46,527 bases of DNA from Deltaproteobacteria bacterium. Its GTDB lineage: Bacteria; Desulfobacterota; Syntrophia; Syntrophales; Smithellaceae. Each line of letters begins with the position of its first letter. The first letter of the stretch is position 1. Below, one piece after another: positions 36,404 through 44,910 of this stretch. Where the stretch lies: assembly GCA_025361065.1 (NCBI GenBank), contig JANYAY010000127.1:1-46527 (forward strand), written 5' to 3'. The notes under the pieces were generated by a model. It was not told where the DNA came from. It did no database searches and was given only the letters and a program-made list of their open reading frames with translations. Both the position numbers and the translations under genes were made by a program.

Positions 36404-36928
36404 TTGGACAAAATGCACAAAGAAATCCTTTTCCCCCGTGATGTTATTGCGCGACGGGTGCAGGAGATAGCCAGTCAAATTTCGGATGATTATAATGGCC
36501 GTGAATTAATAGTTATTGGTATTCTTAAAGGTGCTTTTATTTTTATGGCTGATTTAATCCGGGCTCTGAGCATCCCCTGTAAAGTTGATTTTGTTCGGGT
36601 AGCAAGTTATGGCGCAGGATCGGAAAGCTCAGGCAAGGCAGTCCTGACCAAAGACATCGAAACATCAATTAAAGGCCGGGATATTCTGATTGTGGAAGAC
36701 ATTATTGATACGGGCGTAACTTTAACATATCTGGTTAACTGGTTGAAAGAAAGAAATCCGCAATCTCTTAAAGTCTGCGCTTTTTTGGATAAACGGAAAA
36801 GAAGAAAAATATCATTTGAAGCCGATTATGTCGGTTTTACTATAGATGACGGTTTTGTGGTTGGCTATGGACTTGATTTTAACGAACAGGCTCGTTTTTT
36901 ACCGGAAGTTTATATAATCAAACAGTAA
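36404..36928 (+). CDS. hpt: hypoxanthine phosphoribosyltransferase
   Basis: A 174-aa purine-salvage enzyme converting hypoxanthine/guanine plus PRPP to IMP/GMP. PRPP loop VEDIIDTGVTL (about 101-111), N-terminal FPRDVIARRVQEIA and the YVGFTIDDGFVVGYGLDFNE block are typical. Start TTG at 36404 with GAGGAG 9 bases upstream; ATG at 36413 is too far from the SD. Own promoter just upstream. Followed 17 bases later by the MJ0042-finger gene. Confidence 0.95.
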   Translation: MDKMHKEILFPRDVIARRVQEIASQISDDYNGRELIVIGILKGAFIFMADLIRALSIPCKVDFVRVASYGAGSESSGKAVLTKDIETSIKGRDILIVEDIIDTGVTLTYLVNWLKERNPQSLKVCAFLDKRKRRKISFEADYVGFTIDDGFVVGYGLDFNEQARFLPEVYIIKQ

Positions 36929-36945
36929 GAGGCAGAGGTAAGAGA

Positions 36946-37893
36946 ATGATCATTCAATGCCGGCAATGCCGGACCAAGTTTCGTTTTGCTGATGATCTGA
37001 TGGAAGGGGAAGGCGTATGGCTGCGTTGCAGCCATTGTCAGCACGTTTTTTTTCAGGACAATCCGCAAACAGTAAAGCCCGGCGCGGACCCGGTGGACAG
37101 GGAAGGACTATTCTCGGTGGAAGAAACTGCGCCGGCAAGAGCGTCGATTTCCAGCGGCGATGAGGATGATGCCCTTTTTCTTGCGAATGTTATGAAGTCG
37201 CAGAGTGCTTCCGATAAAGAATTAATGCCGGAGATTGGAAAACCTTTCAATGAAGACACCAGGGAAGATGAAAATGTCATAGCCTATGAATTGTCGGCAC
37301 AAGAGAATAAAAAGCAGGCAGGAAAATCATCACGAAAAGGTATCTTACGAGTGTTGACGATTGCCGTCTGGATTGTTGCGGTAATTGTCGTCATTCCGGC
37401 AATTATTTATATTTTTGTTTTCCCGCATATGGGAGATCGTTTGCTGAAAATTGTCAACCAATATGTCGATATCGGTATTAGTGAGCCGGCACGCCCCGAA
37501 ATTGTTGTAGGCCAGGTCAAGTTACAGGATATAAGGCAGCGGATTTTAAATAACTATGTTGCGGGTCCAATCCGTATTGTTGAAGGAACGGCGGTGAATC
37601 AGGCGGATTACCCCATTTCCCGGATAGTAATAAAAGGCGAAGTTGTTGATGCCTATGCTGTAGTGTTGGGCGAACTGGCCACCTATGCCGGTAATGTTTT
37701 AACTGATGAAGAACTAATGACGTTGCCGGAAGAAGAAATTTTGAAAAGACTTTCCCGTCCGGAAGGCGGCAATAATGTCAATGATAAAATTATGCCTAAT
37801 GGAATGATACCTTTTATGATTGTTTTTACCCGCGAACCGGCAGGTGTAATTAAAACAACGGTGAAGACTGTCGGCGCAGAACGCCTTTTGTAG
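36946..37893 (+). CDS. MJ0042 zinc-ribbon and DUF3426-like membrane protein
   Basis: A 315-aa protein. The N-terminal MJ0042-type zinc ribbon has C5/C8 (QCRQCRTKF) and C28/C31 (LRCSHCQHVF). An acidic, disordered linker follows (about 45-125), then one TM helix (about 139-162) and a C-terminal DUF3426-like extracytoplasmic domain (VEGTAVNQADYPISRIVIKG). Such proteins are common in Desulfo-/Syntrophobacterales; function unknown, possibly envelope sensing. It lies 17 bases after hpt and is likely cotranscribed. AGAGGTAAGAG precedes ATG. Confidence 0.82.
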   Translation: MIIQCRQCRTKFRFADDLMEGEGVWLRCSHCQHVFFQDNPQTVKPGADPVDREGLFSVEETAPARASISSGDEDDALFLANVMKSQSASDKELMPEIGKPFNEDTREDENVIAYELSAQENKKQAGKSSRKGILRVLTIAVWIVAVIVVIPAIIYIFVFPHMGDRLLKIVNQYVDIGISEPARPEIVVGQVKLQDIRQRILNNYVAGPIRIVEGTAVNQADYPISRIVIKGEVVDAYAVVLGELATYAGNVLTDEELMTLPEEEILKRLSRPEGGNNVNDKIMPNGMIPFMIVFTREPAGVIKTTVKTVGAERLL

Positions 37894-37989
37894 AAAAGCG
37901 TATCGGTTTAAAGAAAATTACCGGTATGCTCAGATGTTGCATCGGTGCAGCTAAGAGTGGCAACTTCTGCAAAGGCAACAGATGTATAT

Positions 37990-39855
37990 TTATTCTGCAT
38001 GCCGTGTAAGTTTCTCTAACCTCTGCCTTATTTCTTTTAGCTCGGGATTTTGCCGCAGGGCCTCCCTGTAATGCAAGACAGCTTCCGAGTTTAATCCCTT
38101 GGACTCCAGAGAGTAACCCAGATTCGCATGGGCCTCGGCGAAATGGGGATTCCAGTATATCGCCTCCCGGAGATGGCTTACAGCTTCGTCATATCTTCCC
38201 ATTTCATTGAGCGCACAACCCAGATTGGAATGCACCTGCGGCTGGTTTGCTTTGAGTTGCAATGCCTTCTTAAAATATCGGTAAGCTTCTTCTTTTTTTC
38301 CTGATCCCCACAGGGCTATGCCGAGATTGGAGTGCGCCGCGACGTTATCCGGGTTTAAAAGCAGGGATTTATGGAATAGTTCGATCGCTTCAGCGGGCTT
38401 GCCCATCCTGTACAAATTAAAGCCCAGATTGGCATAAGCCTCATCCGACCGGGGATCCAGGCTGATGGTTTCCCGATATTCGGCGGCGGCTTCATTAATT
38501 CTACCCGTACGATCTAAAGCGGCGCCCAGGTTAAGATGGGCGCGGCTGTTCTGCGGACGTTTTATTACCGTATCCTGCCAGAGAGTCATTTCCTGCCGGT
38601 AAGTCTGATTGCGCAACCAGGTCGCGCCTCCCAGCAAACAGGCAACAATGACCAACAGAAATATCCGGGTCCACCTCAATCCATCTATCTTGTCGGGAAA
38701 GAAACGCTTCGTCAATTTTCCGCTCAATTCATAAAAACCTATGACGGCAATAACGGCAATTGCGATAAGCGGCAGATACATACGGTATTCCCAGGCGGGA
38801 TCGGGGAGAGGTACAATAGAAGTGGGCGCAAGAACGGCAAAAAACCATATGGCAAGAAAGGCGAAAGGACTTTTCTTTAAAAAAAGCCATAATGAACCGA
38901 TAAGCATTGTAAGCAGGATAAAAATCGCCGGAATGGCTTCCCCGAGAGAAGCCATGGGCCATCCATAGTCAAAACAGAGTGGATGCGGCCATACCGCCAG
39001 CCGCAGATAGTGCAAAATAACCTGGGGCTCAGTCTGCCAGTATTGCAGAGGTGAAACTGAAGAAGTCACAGTTCCCCCGGCTAAGACTATGATCGATAAA
39101 ACAATGACTCCTGATCCCAATCCCCAATACAGAAACCGGGAATGTCGCCATATTTCTTTAAGCGAGGGATGCAAAAAAATCCATTCATAGGCCAACACAA
39201 CAAATGGCGCCGTGATAATAACCTCTTTAGTGCCGACACCCAGAAGAAAAAACAATACTGCTAAAAGACGCCATGTATTTGCCGAGGTGGAAACCCAGCT
39301 TCTTATGGAACAGTACAAAGTTAACAAATAAAACAGACCCATGAGAGATTCGCAGCGCTGAATAACGTATGTAACAGCCTGGGTGTTCAGAGGGTGTAAC
39401 GCCCAAAGCAGCGCAGATCCCAAAGCGAGGGATGTGGCAGTGTGATGGTATCTTTCTGCTAATGTGCTTGTCAGCAATGTCCGTCTGATAATTCCCAACA
39501 GGCATAGCGCGGAAAGGATATGAATAAAGAGATTTCCAACGTGATAGCTCCATGAATTCTCTCCGGTTAAGGCATAATTGATTGCCAGCGTAAAGTTTAT
39601 TACAGGACGATCCCATAGTCCGGAAACCGACGGAACCAGGAAAAATTTTCTAATATCGGCAATGCTGCGGATGGAAGAATTATCCAGAATATTGGTCAAA
39701 TCATCAAAAATGAAAGGTGCCTGAAAACTGTTGGAATACGCAATAATACTGGCAATTATTATCAGGAAGGCAGCAAAAGGAATTGGCGGAAATGTATCCG
39801 TTGAAGGAATTAATGAATCAATTCGTTTTATTCTTTTTCCCTTTTTCGCACTCAA
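37990..39855 (-). CDS. TMTC-like GT-C glycosyltransferase with TPR repeats
   Basis: A 621-aa protein. The N-terminal two thirds hold about 10 TM helices; FIFDDLTNI after TM1 gives the GT-C acidic pair, as in PMT/TMTC mannosyltransferases. From about residue 425 there are five or so TPR repeats (AHLNLGAALDRTGRINEAAAE, AYANLGFNLYRMGKPAEAIE, AHSNLGIALWGSGKKEEAYR and so on). Likely a membrane glycosyltransferase using lipid-linked sugar, with TPRs binding the acceptor protein (family inference). It overlaps the GT4 gene by 4 bases, so it is part of a glycan cluster. Confidence 0.82.
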   Translation of the reverse strand: MSAKKGKRIKRIDSLIPSTDTFPPIPFAAFLIIIASIIAYSNSFQAPFIFDDLTNILDNSSIRSIADIRKFFLVPSVSGLWDRPVINFTLAINYALTGENSWSYHVGNLFIHILSALCLLGIIRRTLLTSTLAERYHHTATSLALGSALLWALHPLNTQAVTYVIQRCESLMGLFYLLTLYCSIRSWVSTSANTWRLLAVLFFLLGVGTKEVIITAPFVVLAYEWIFLHPSLKEIWRHSRFLYWGLGSGVIVLSIIVLAGGTVTSSVSPLQYWQTEPQVILHYLRLAVWPHPLCFDYGWPMASLGEAIPAIFILLTMLIGSLWLFLKKSPFAFLAIWFFAVLAPTSIVPLPDPAWEYRMYLPLIAIAVIAVIGFYELSGKLTKRFFPDKIDGLRWTRIFLLVIVACLLGGATWLRNQTYRQEMTLWQDTVIKRPQNSRAHLNLGAALDRTGRINEAAAEYRETISLDPRSDEAYANLGFNLYRMGKPAEAIELFHKSLLLNPDNVAAHSNLGIALWGSGKKEEAYRYFKKALQLKANQPQVHSNLGCALNEMGRYDEAVSHLREAIYWNPHFAEAHANLGYSLESKGLNSEAVLHYREALRQNPELKEIRQRLEKLTRHAE

Positions 39856-40958
39856 AACAATTTACTTCCTTTTGAGGTTAAGATTTCTTCCTTAATTATG
39901 TCCAGAAAGGCGGCCGCCGAATTATCCCAGCAGAAATTACTGCTCCAATCAAGGGCATTTTTTGACAAATAATTTCGTAATAAAGGTTTATTGAATATCT
40001 CCAGGACAGCTAAAGCAAGAGCCTCCGGATTACTTGCCGTAGTGATACCCGTAACCCCGTTCCTGATAGAATCCCGCAACCCCGGCACTTCATATCCGAC
40101 GGCCGGAGTTCCGCAGGCGTTGGCTTCCGTGACTACCATGCCCCATCCTTCTCTTATGGCGGGTACAACAAGTACATGAGCCCTTCTCATCAGATCGAGT
40201 TTAATCGACTCACTGACAAAACCAAAAAATATAATTTTTTTATTGCCGTCAGCAATCTTCTCCAGTCGTTTCCTGTCAGCACCTCTGCCGACAACCCACA
40301 GTTGCGATTGGGGTATAATGGCATTAATTTTTTTAAAGGCAATGATGGCGTCTTCCACCAGATTCAATCTTTTCAGCATCCCGACGTATAAGAGAGTCGG
40401 CGCTTCCTCTTTTTTTGGTATTGCGGGGCACGGTTGGCTGCTGAGACCGACCGGTACAATGCTGACGTCGTTAAAACCAAAGTTAAGGAGATCCTGCCTT
40501 GATGATTTGCTGACCGCGATCGTTTTGATATTCCGGTACGCCGCAAGCCAGCGCGGTTCCAAAATATAATAGGCCAGATGACTGAAAAGCGGCGGCAAGG
40601 CCTGGAAGTATTTTTCTCTGGCGAGTTCATGAACAAAAAAGATAACCGGTTCCGAGACGAATTTCGGACTGAGAAAGGGCCGCAATGTATATTCGTCTAT
40701 AACAATATCATACCTGCCCTGCAGTTGCTTTTTATAGATATATTTTACAAAGAGATAGACAAAAGGGAATCTCCCTCGCCTGATTACTTCAATTCCTTCG
40801 ATATATTCTTTTTTTGTTCCTCCCGGGAATTCAGCAGAGAAAATAGTAACATTGTGTCCCCAGCGGACCCAGCGCTTGCATATCTCGTGAGTATATATTT
40901 CAGCCCCTCCCGAGGCTGGATGGGCTATGTCCCTCGTATTTAATAGTAAAATATTCAT
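39852..40958 (-). CDS. glycosyltransferase family 4
   Basis: A 368-aa GT-B enzyme. N-terminal ASGGAEIYTHEICKRW donor/acceptor loop (about 15-30), C-terminal nucleotide-sugar site with LLYVGMLKRLNLVEDAI and the EGWGMVVTEANACG E-x7-E motif (about 270-283). No TM segments; peripheral cytoplasmic. Sugar and acceptor are unknown. It begins the pair with the TMTC-like gene (4-base overlap). SD is weak. Confidence 0.88.
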   Translation of the reverse strand: MNILLLNTRDIAHPASGGAEIYTHEICKRWVRWGHNVTIFSAEFPGGTKKEYIEGIEVIRRGRFPFVYLFVKYIYKKQLQGRYDIVIDEYTLRPFLSPKFVSEPVIFFVHELAREKYFQALPPLFSHLAYYILEPRWLAAYRNIKTIAVSKSSRQDLLNFGFNDVSIVPVGLSSQPCPAIPKKEEAPTLLYVGMLKRLNLVEDAIIAFKKINAIIPQSQLWVVGRGADRKRLEKIADGNKKIIFFGFVSESIKLDLMRRAHVLVVPAIREGWGMVVTEANACGTPAVGYEVPGLRDSIRNGVTGITTASNPEALALAVLEIFNKPLLRNYLSKNALDWSSNFCWDNSAAAFLDIIKEEILTSKGSKLF

Positions 40959-41018
40959 ATATTATAGAGAAATCCGGATAGTAATTCTTTGTTCCCATTG
41001 TGCCAGTGCTGCAATCTT

Positions 41019-41119
41019 CAATCCCGCTCACGCGGGACGAACGTTAATTCCCGTGAGCGATCTCGCGATATAATGACGTTCATTTCATGCCTCGACAGCT
41101 TGCTGTGAGGTGGCTGATT
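41019..41119. repeat. dispersed palindromic repeat, copy B (about 100 bp)
   Basis: CAATCCCGCTCACGCGGGAC, ACGTTAATTCCCGTGAGC, ATAATGACGTTCAT, CATGCCTCGACAGCTTGCTG and TGAGGTGGCTGATTT align with copy A at 25554-25655. It covers the end of the methyltransferase gene: the last codons and stop (41085) lie within it. Confidence 0.85.
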
Positions 41120-41834
41120 TCAACGGCGGTTTGGTGCAGAGGTGGTAAACCTGATATTGCCATTTCAGCGGCCAGATAGCAAGCACCAGCGCCTGAGCCG
41201 CACGCAGCGGGATATTGCGCCAGCCGGATAATTTGATCCAGCGCCAGGATAGAATGTGCAGGTCGCGCCAGCGCTGCCGCACGCAAAGTCCTGCATATTC
41301 AAACATGTATTTCCATTCATGAAGATACAGCACTTCTTCCTTAATCTGCAGTTGGTCAGTTCCCGAAAAAAACCCAAGCCTGCTCGTGAGAAAACCGGCA
41401 TTCGGGACCAGAAGCAGTATCACGGCGTTTTCTTTGCCCACGCGGGCCATTTCCCGCAATGCCTGCCCGGGATTGATGAAATGTTCCAGAGAGCCAAGGC
41501 AGGTGACTACATCAAATGTATTTTCCCGGAAAGGCAAATTCTCTGCACATCCCTCCAAGAAGCGGCCTCGCGGTACGTTTTCCTTACACGCGGCGATAGC
41601 TTTGGAAGAAATATCCAGTCCAACGGTAAAAGCCCCGTGACGAGATACGGCGCGCAACCAGTCGCCCGAGCCACAGCCTATATCCAGAACAGATTGTCCG
41701 GAGCGGATATTCAGGCGGCAGGCCAGCTGCTTATGGTGCCGAGATGTTTTTGCCTTCGGGGCGATATGGGAAAAGTAAACCTCATCATAATAATTTTTGA
41801 TCATCTTATAACTTAACAGATTATTATTTTTCAT
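41085..41834 (-). CDS. class I SAM-dependent methyltransferase
   Basis: A 249-aa protein. SAM motif I VLDIGCGSGDWLRAV (about 49-63), motif II VGLDISSKAIAACKEN, and DVVTCLGSLEHFINPGQALREMARV (Methyltransf_11 pattern). The C-terminal about 60 residues contain basic/hydrophobic segments. The last ten or so residues (SATSQQAVEA) come from repeat copy B, so the native C-terminus may have been replaced. An alternative start 10 codons in (MIKNYYDE) is possible. Likely methylates a sugar or lipid of the neighbouring glycan pathway (inference). Confidence 0.82.
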   Translation of the reverse strand: MKNNNLLSYKMIKNYYDEVYFSHIAPKAKTSRHHKQLACRLNIRSGQSVLDIGCGSGDWLRAVSRHGAFTVGLDISSKAIAACKENVPRGRFLEGCAENLPFRENTFDVVTCLGSLEHFINPGQALREMARVGKENAVILLLVPNAGFLTSRLGFFSGTDQLQIKEEVLYLHEWKYMFEYAGLCVRQRWRDLHILSWRWIKLSGWRNIPLRAAQALVLAIWPLKWQYQVYHLCTKPPLKSATSQQAVEA

Positions 41835-41892
41835 TGGTTGCCGATAGACTATCCGTTCCTATCTCTAATCGATTGAAGATTATATCTGCAAA

Positions 41893-42588
41893 TCAGGAAA
41901 ATCTGTATTTAATAATATTCCAGATAATTTCGAAGCCGTCTTTTACTGTGATTTTTTTCCCTTCGGTGATCTTTCGGGGATAGTAGTCAATATATACCTC
42001 TTTTATTATCCATTTCTTTTTGAGGGCTTTTATTATCCACTCGGTTTCGAATCCAAATCTTTGCGATTGAATGTCCAGAATTTTAAAGTTTTCCAGGGTG
42101 CAAAGTTTATAAGAACTAAGCAGGTCATTGATGTTTTTTCCGTAGAGCAGCCATAAAAGGTTTTTTGTGTTTTTTTTTGCCAGCATTGAAATGAAGTTTG
42201 TGTTTCTTGTGCAAGTCGCCTGGCGATTACCGTTAACCATATCCACATTTTTCGTTCTGATCATTCCCAGCATTTTCAAAATATCCTGCGGATTTAATTC
42301 CATATCGGAGTCTTCGACGATTAAATACTTTCCGGTGGCAAGTTTGACGGCGGCAAGAACGGAAGCACCTTTGCCTTTATTGGGGGAATGGGTGATGAGC
42401 GAGAAAGCGTATTGTTTCGCCAGGGCCGCAATTATTTCTTTGCTCCCGTCGGTAGAGCCATCGTCTACGACAATAATTTCTTTTGCTACCGGTAGGTCAT
42501 TGATCCTTTTGATAACAGCGGCAACGGTTTTGCTTTCATTGAAAACCGGGATGATTATGCTTATTAAAGGTTTTGTCTCTGCGTTCAT
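41893..42588 (-). CDS. glycosyltransferase family 2
   Basis: A 231-aa GT-A enzyme. PLISIIIPVFNESKTVAAVI (about 7-26), VVDDGSTDGSKEI (about 40-52) and VEDSDMELNP (DxD-like, about 91-100) are intact. No TM helices; dolichol-phosphate-mannose-synthase-like. It could make the lipid-linked sugar used by the nearby TMTC-like GT-C enzyme (inference). No SD is obvious before ATG. Confidence 0.88.
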   Translation of the reverse strand: MNAETKPLISIIIPVFNESKTVAAVIKRINDLPVAKEIIVVDDGSTDGSKEIIAALAKQYAFSLITHSPNKGKGASVLAAVKLATGKYLIVEDSDMELNPQDILKMLGMIRTKNVDMVNGNRQATCTRNTNFISMLAKKNTKNLLWLLYGKNINDLLSSYKLCTLENFKILDIQSQRFGFETEWIIKALKKKWIIKEVYIDYYPRKITEGKKITVKDGFEIIWNIIKYRFS

Positions 42589-42832
42589 AAATATTTTTTT
42601 ACGCTGCCGGAAAAACTACTAAACCTGTAGTCTTGTCTTTACCAGAAATTCTCAATACCAAAATAACGAAAAGGGAGTAAATCTCTTACAGTGCCTAGCT
42701 TTCGTGACCTCGTGCAACTTTCAGTTTATTCAATTATTTGCCGGGAAAGCAAGACTGAAGTTCCGCATTGCTGCGGAGATAGAAGAAACATTATATGATA
42801 GCTTTGCATAACTACATAAAACTAACAATTTT

Positions 42833-42869
42833 GTCATTCCGTGCAAGCGAAGCGCGATACGGAATCCAG
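42833..42869. repeat. REP-like repeat GTCATTCC...GGAATCCAG
   Basis: Complementary ends GTCATTCC / GGAATCCAG enclose GTGCAAGCGAAGCGCGATAC; related by layout to 17853-17892. Confidence 0.6.
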
Positions 42870-42987
42870 TATTATCAATGGTTTCCTGGATACCGGCGTT
42901 CGTAACCTAAAGGTCACAAGACCGGTAAGACGATTAGAGGGGTTGTGCAAAGCTCTCTATATGATGTTCCTGCAAAATGCTCGTCAT

Positions 42988-43043
42988 CCCCGGATTCCTT
43001 TACCAGGGTACCTTGCCGGAGGGACGAAAAAAGGGATCCGGGG
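42988..43043. repeat. inverted repeat CCCCGGATTCC / GGGATCCGGGG
   Basis: Two 11-base arms with one mismatch, 34-base spacer, in the intergenic region downstream of the FecR-domain gene. Confidence 0.5.
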
Positions 43044-43128
43044 CAAAAAAGCTCTCTTAGGCAATGGAATCCTTACACAAACAAAGCCTTCCGGAGCACA
43101 TCGGCATATTCGTGCTTCATCAATAAAC

Positions 43129-44895
43129 TTAGAACGGAGCGGCCTTGGAATTACCTATCGCAATTCCCGCGGCGTTATTTGCGCCTGTAGTCATCCCCCA
43201 GGCAGAGCCCATATTGTTGGCAGTGGGACCAAAGAATGAACCATATAATTTGCCCGTGGTAACATTACCGGCGGCACCGACAGTATTCGCCACCAGTGTC
43301 CAGGTTCCGTTAGTTTGAATGGCAGAAAAATTAGGTGAGCCGGGAACGAGGTTTATGACGGCGCCGATTATAGACGCTGATGACGTGGTAGGGCCAGTGC
43401 CACCGGCAACAGCCATATTGTAGTTGGTAATTTGCGCAGTATTAAAATTTACATTGGCTGTAAAACCGCCAGTCATAGTCAGACCGCCGGATGTGCTAAA
43501 TAGTGTGCCGTAAGCGGGTCCGGCATAGTCATAGGTTCCCGTCAGGGGTAACGTGGCCGTGACGGCTCCGTTAACGGTATAATTGGGGTTGTCGAAAAAT
43601 AGATCATAGACAGAGTTAGTTGTCATTGCCAATGGTTGTGTCCAGGAACCCCAGGACATATATTCAGTGAAACCCAGGTCGACAACTGTTACCGGTTTTG
43701 AACCGGAAAATGTGCCATAAAGCGATGTAGCTATTCCGGTCACAGACTGGCTAGACCCGTTACCGGTAATAGTATAAACTCCCGTGATATTATCCGCCTG
43801 AATTGAAGCCGCAAAGTTTTGTGGAGTCGTCGATATATACGCTCCCTCAAATTGCCTACCGCTGTTTTGCACGCTCAGCAGACCGGTAAAATACCCGGTG
43901 CCCTGCCATGCTTGTGCTGGTGGTGGCGGCGGTGGTGGCGGCGGCGGATTCTGTGTTTGAGTGATATTTGTGGTATCGACTACGGTGCTCGTTCCACCGG
44001 TATCCGTGGTTGTACCTGATGTGCCGCCACCAGCACTGTCGCCAGTACCAGTACCAGCATCAGCACCTCCTGATCCACTGCCGCCGGTGTTCTGCTGGAA
44101 CTTCTGGGTCACACCCGGAGGTGTCGACACAACGGCACCCAGCCCTGTGGGCGAGCTGGAAGTAGATTGCCCGGAACTGATAGACTGGGTCTGGTTTGTC
44201 GATGTGCTGGTTACATAAAGGTTCCCGTCAAAGGCATGTACATTGGTTACGCTGCCTTGAGAATTGGCCTGGGCCAGATGGATAAATGCCTTGTCCGAAG
44301 CATCGGCCACATAAATCGGCTTTCCGGCGGTATCGGTATCTTCTTTCAGTAAAGCAACCTCGACACCAAACTTTGTTCCCCTGACTCCCGCAATAGATGT
44401 GGGAGTATCTACCGTCATCGATGCGTTCTTGTAACGAAACAGGCGCATAGTGTAGAACATAACCTTGCCCTTCACCATGTTGAAGGAGGCGTGTTTTTCC
44501 TGTGATTTCCTGTCGTCAATAAACTTGGTAACGCTAATTTTGGCATTGTCTCCGACGCTGATCACATCCTCAAATAATAAGCGGAAGCGGCACCGCGAGT
44601 TTTTGAGTGTAAAGAAGGTGTCTTTTTCATAGATCTTGTCACCGGGCGCCGCAAAATAAGCCTGCTGCAAGTTTTCCCGGGCAACAATCACGGCTCCGGA
44701 CACTTCCTGGATGACTCCCGCTTCCTTGCCGGAAGATGGGATGAAGGCATTGTTTATCGTTATGCCCCGCAGCTCGCGGGGGAGCATCTCTTTTGATACC
44801 CCGGCGCCGCGTTCGGCAAAGGACGGATGTGAAAAAATAAACATTACCGCTGCCAGGACTGCTGAAATTGTTATGATGCTTTTGTGCTTTTTCAT
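43129..44895 (-). CDS. exported FecR-domain protein with TbpB-like C-terminal barrel, putative T11SS cargo
   Basis: A 588-aa protein with a signal peptide (about 1-27, ending SFAERG; no lipobox). Residues about 65-180 are a FecR domain (VSGAVIVARENLQQAYFAAP, FRLLFEDVISVGDNAKISV, TPTSIAGVRGTKFGVEV). A Ser/Thr/Gly-rich linker (about 225-310) leads to a ten-proline run (317-326). The C-terminal about 260 residues are strand-rich, end with GKLYGSFFGPTANNMGSAWG (about 548-567) followed by NNAAGIAIGNSK, closely resembling the last strands of TbpB-type beta-barrels (pattern YGPNAEELGG...FGAK). That barrel is the recognition handle of Slam/type XI cargo. The DUF560-like gene 15 bases upstream is the matching translocator. 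GGGAGGCCTCC precedes ATG. Confidence 0.72.
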   Translation of the reverse strand: MKKHKSIITISAVLAAVMFIFSHPSFAERGAGVSKEMLPRELRGITINNAFIPSSGKEAGVIQEVSGAVIVARENLQQAYFAAPGDKIYEKDTFFTLKNSRCRFRLLFEDVISVGDNAKISVTKFIDDRKSQEKHASFNMVKGKVMFYTMRLFRYKNASMTVDTPTSIAGVRGTKFGVEVALLKEDTDTAGKPIYVADASDKAFIHLAQANSQGSVTNVHAFDGNLYVTSTSTNQTQSISSGQSTSSSPTGLGAVVSTPPGVTQKFQQNTGGSGSGGADAGTGTGDSAGGGTSGTTTDTGGTSTVVDTTNITQTQNPPPPPPPPPPAQAWQGTGYFTGLLSVQNSGRQFEGAYISTTPQNFAASIQADNITGVYTITGNGSSQSVTGIATSLYGTFSGSKPVTVVDLGFTEYMSWGSWTQPLAMTTNSVYDLFFDNPNYTVNGAVTATLPLTGTYDYAGPAYGTLFSTSGGLTMTGGFTANVNFNTAQITNYNMAVAGGTGPTTSSASIIGAVINLVPGSPNFSAIQTNGTWTLVANTVGAAGNVTTGKLYGSFFGPTANNMGSAWGMTTGANNAAGIAIGNSKAAPF

Positions 44896-44910
44896 GGAGG
44901 CCTCCCGGTG

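Larger units (their letters stand above)
42589..43128. other. intergenic stretch with repeat remnants
   Basis: 540 bases without a supportable gene. Contains a repeat at 42833-42869 (GTCATTCCGTGCAAGCG ... CGGAATCCAG, complementary ends, same type as 17853-17892) and an inverted pair CCCCGGATTCC (42988-42998) / GGGATCCGGGG (43033-43043). An ORF-like frame here is made of repeats and not called. Confidence 0.65.

Noticed and set aside
42841-43239. Plus-strand ORF of 132 codons
   Set aside because: Built from repeat sequences and overlapping the cargo gene in antisense; no SD or family.
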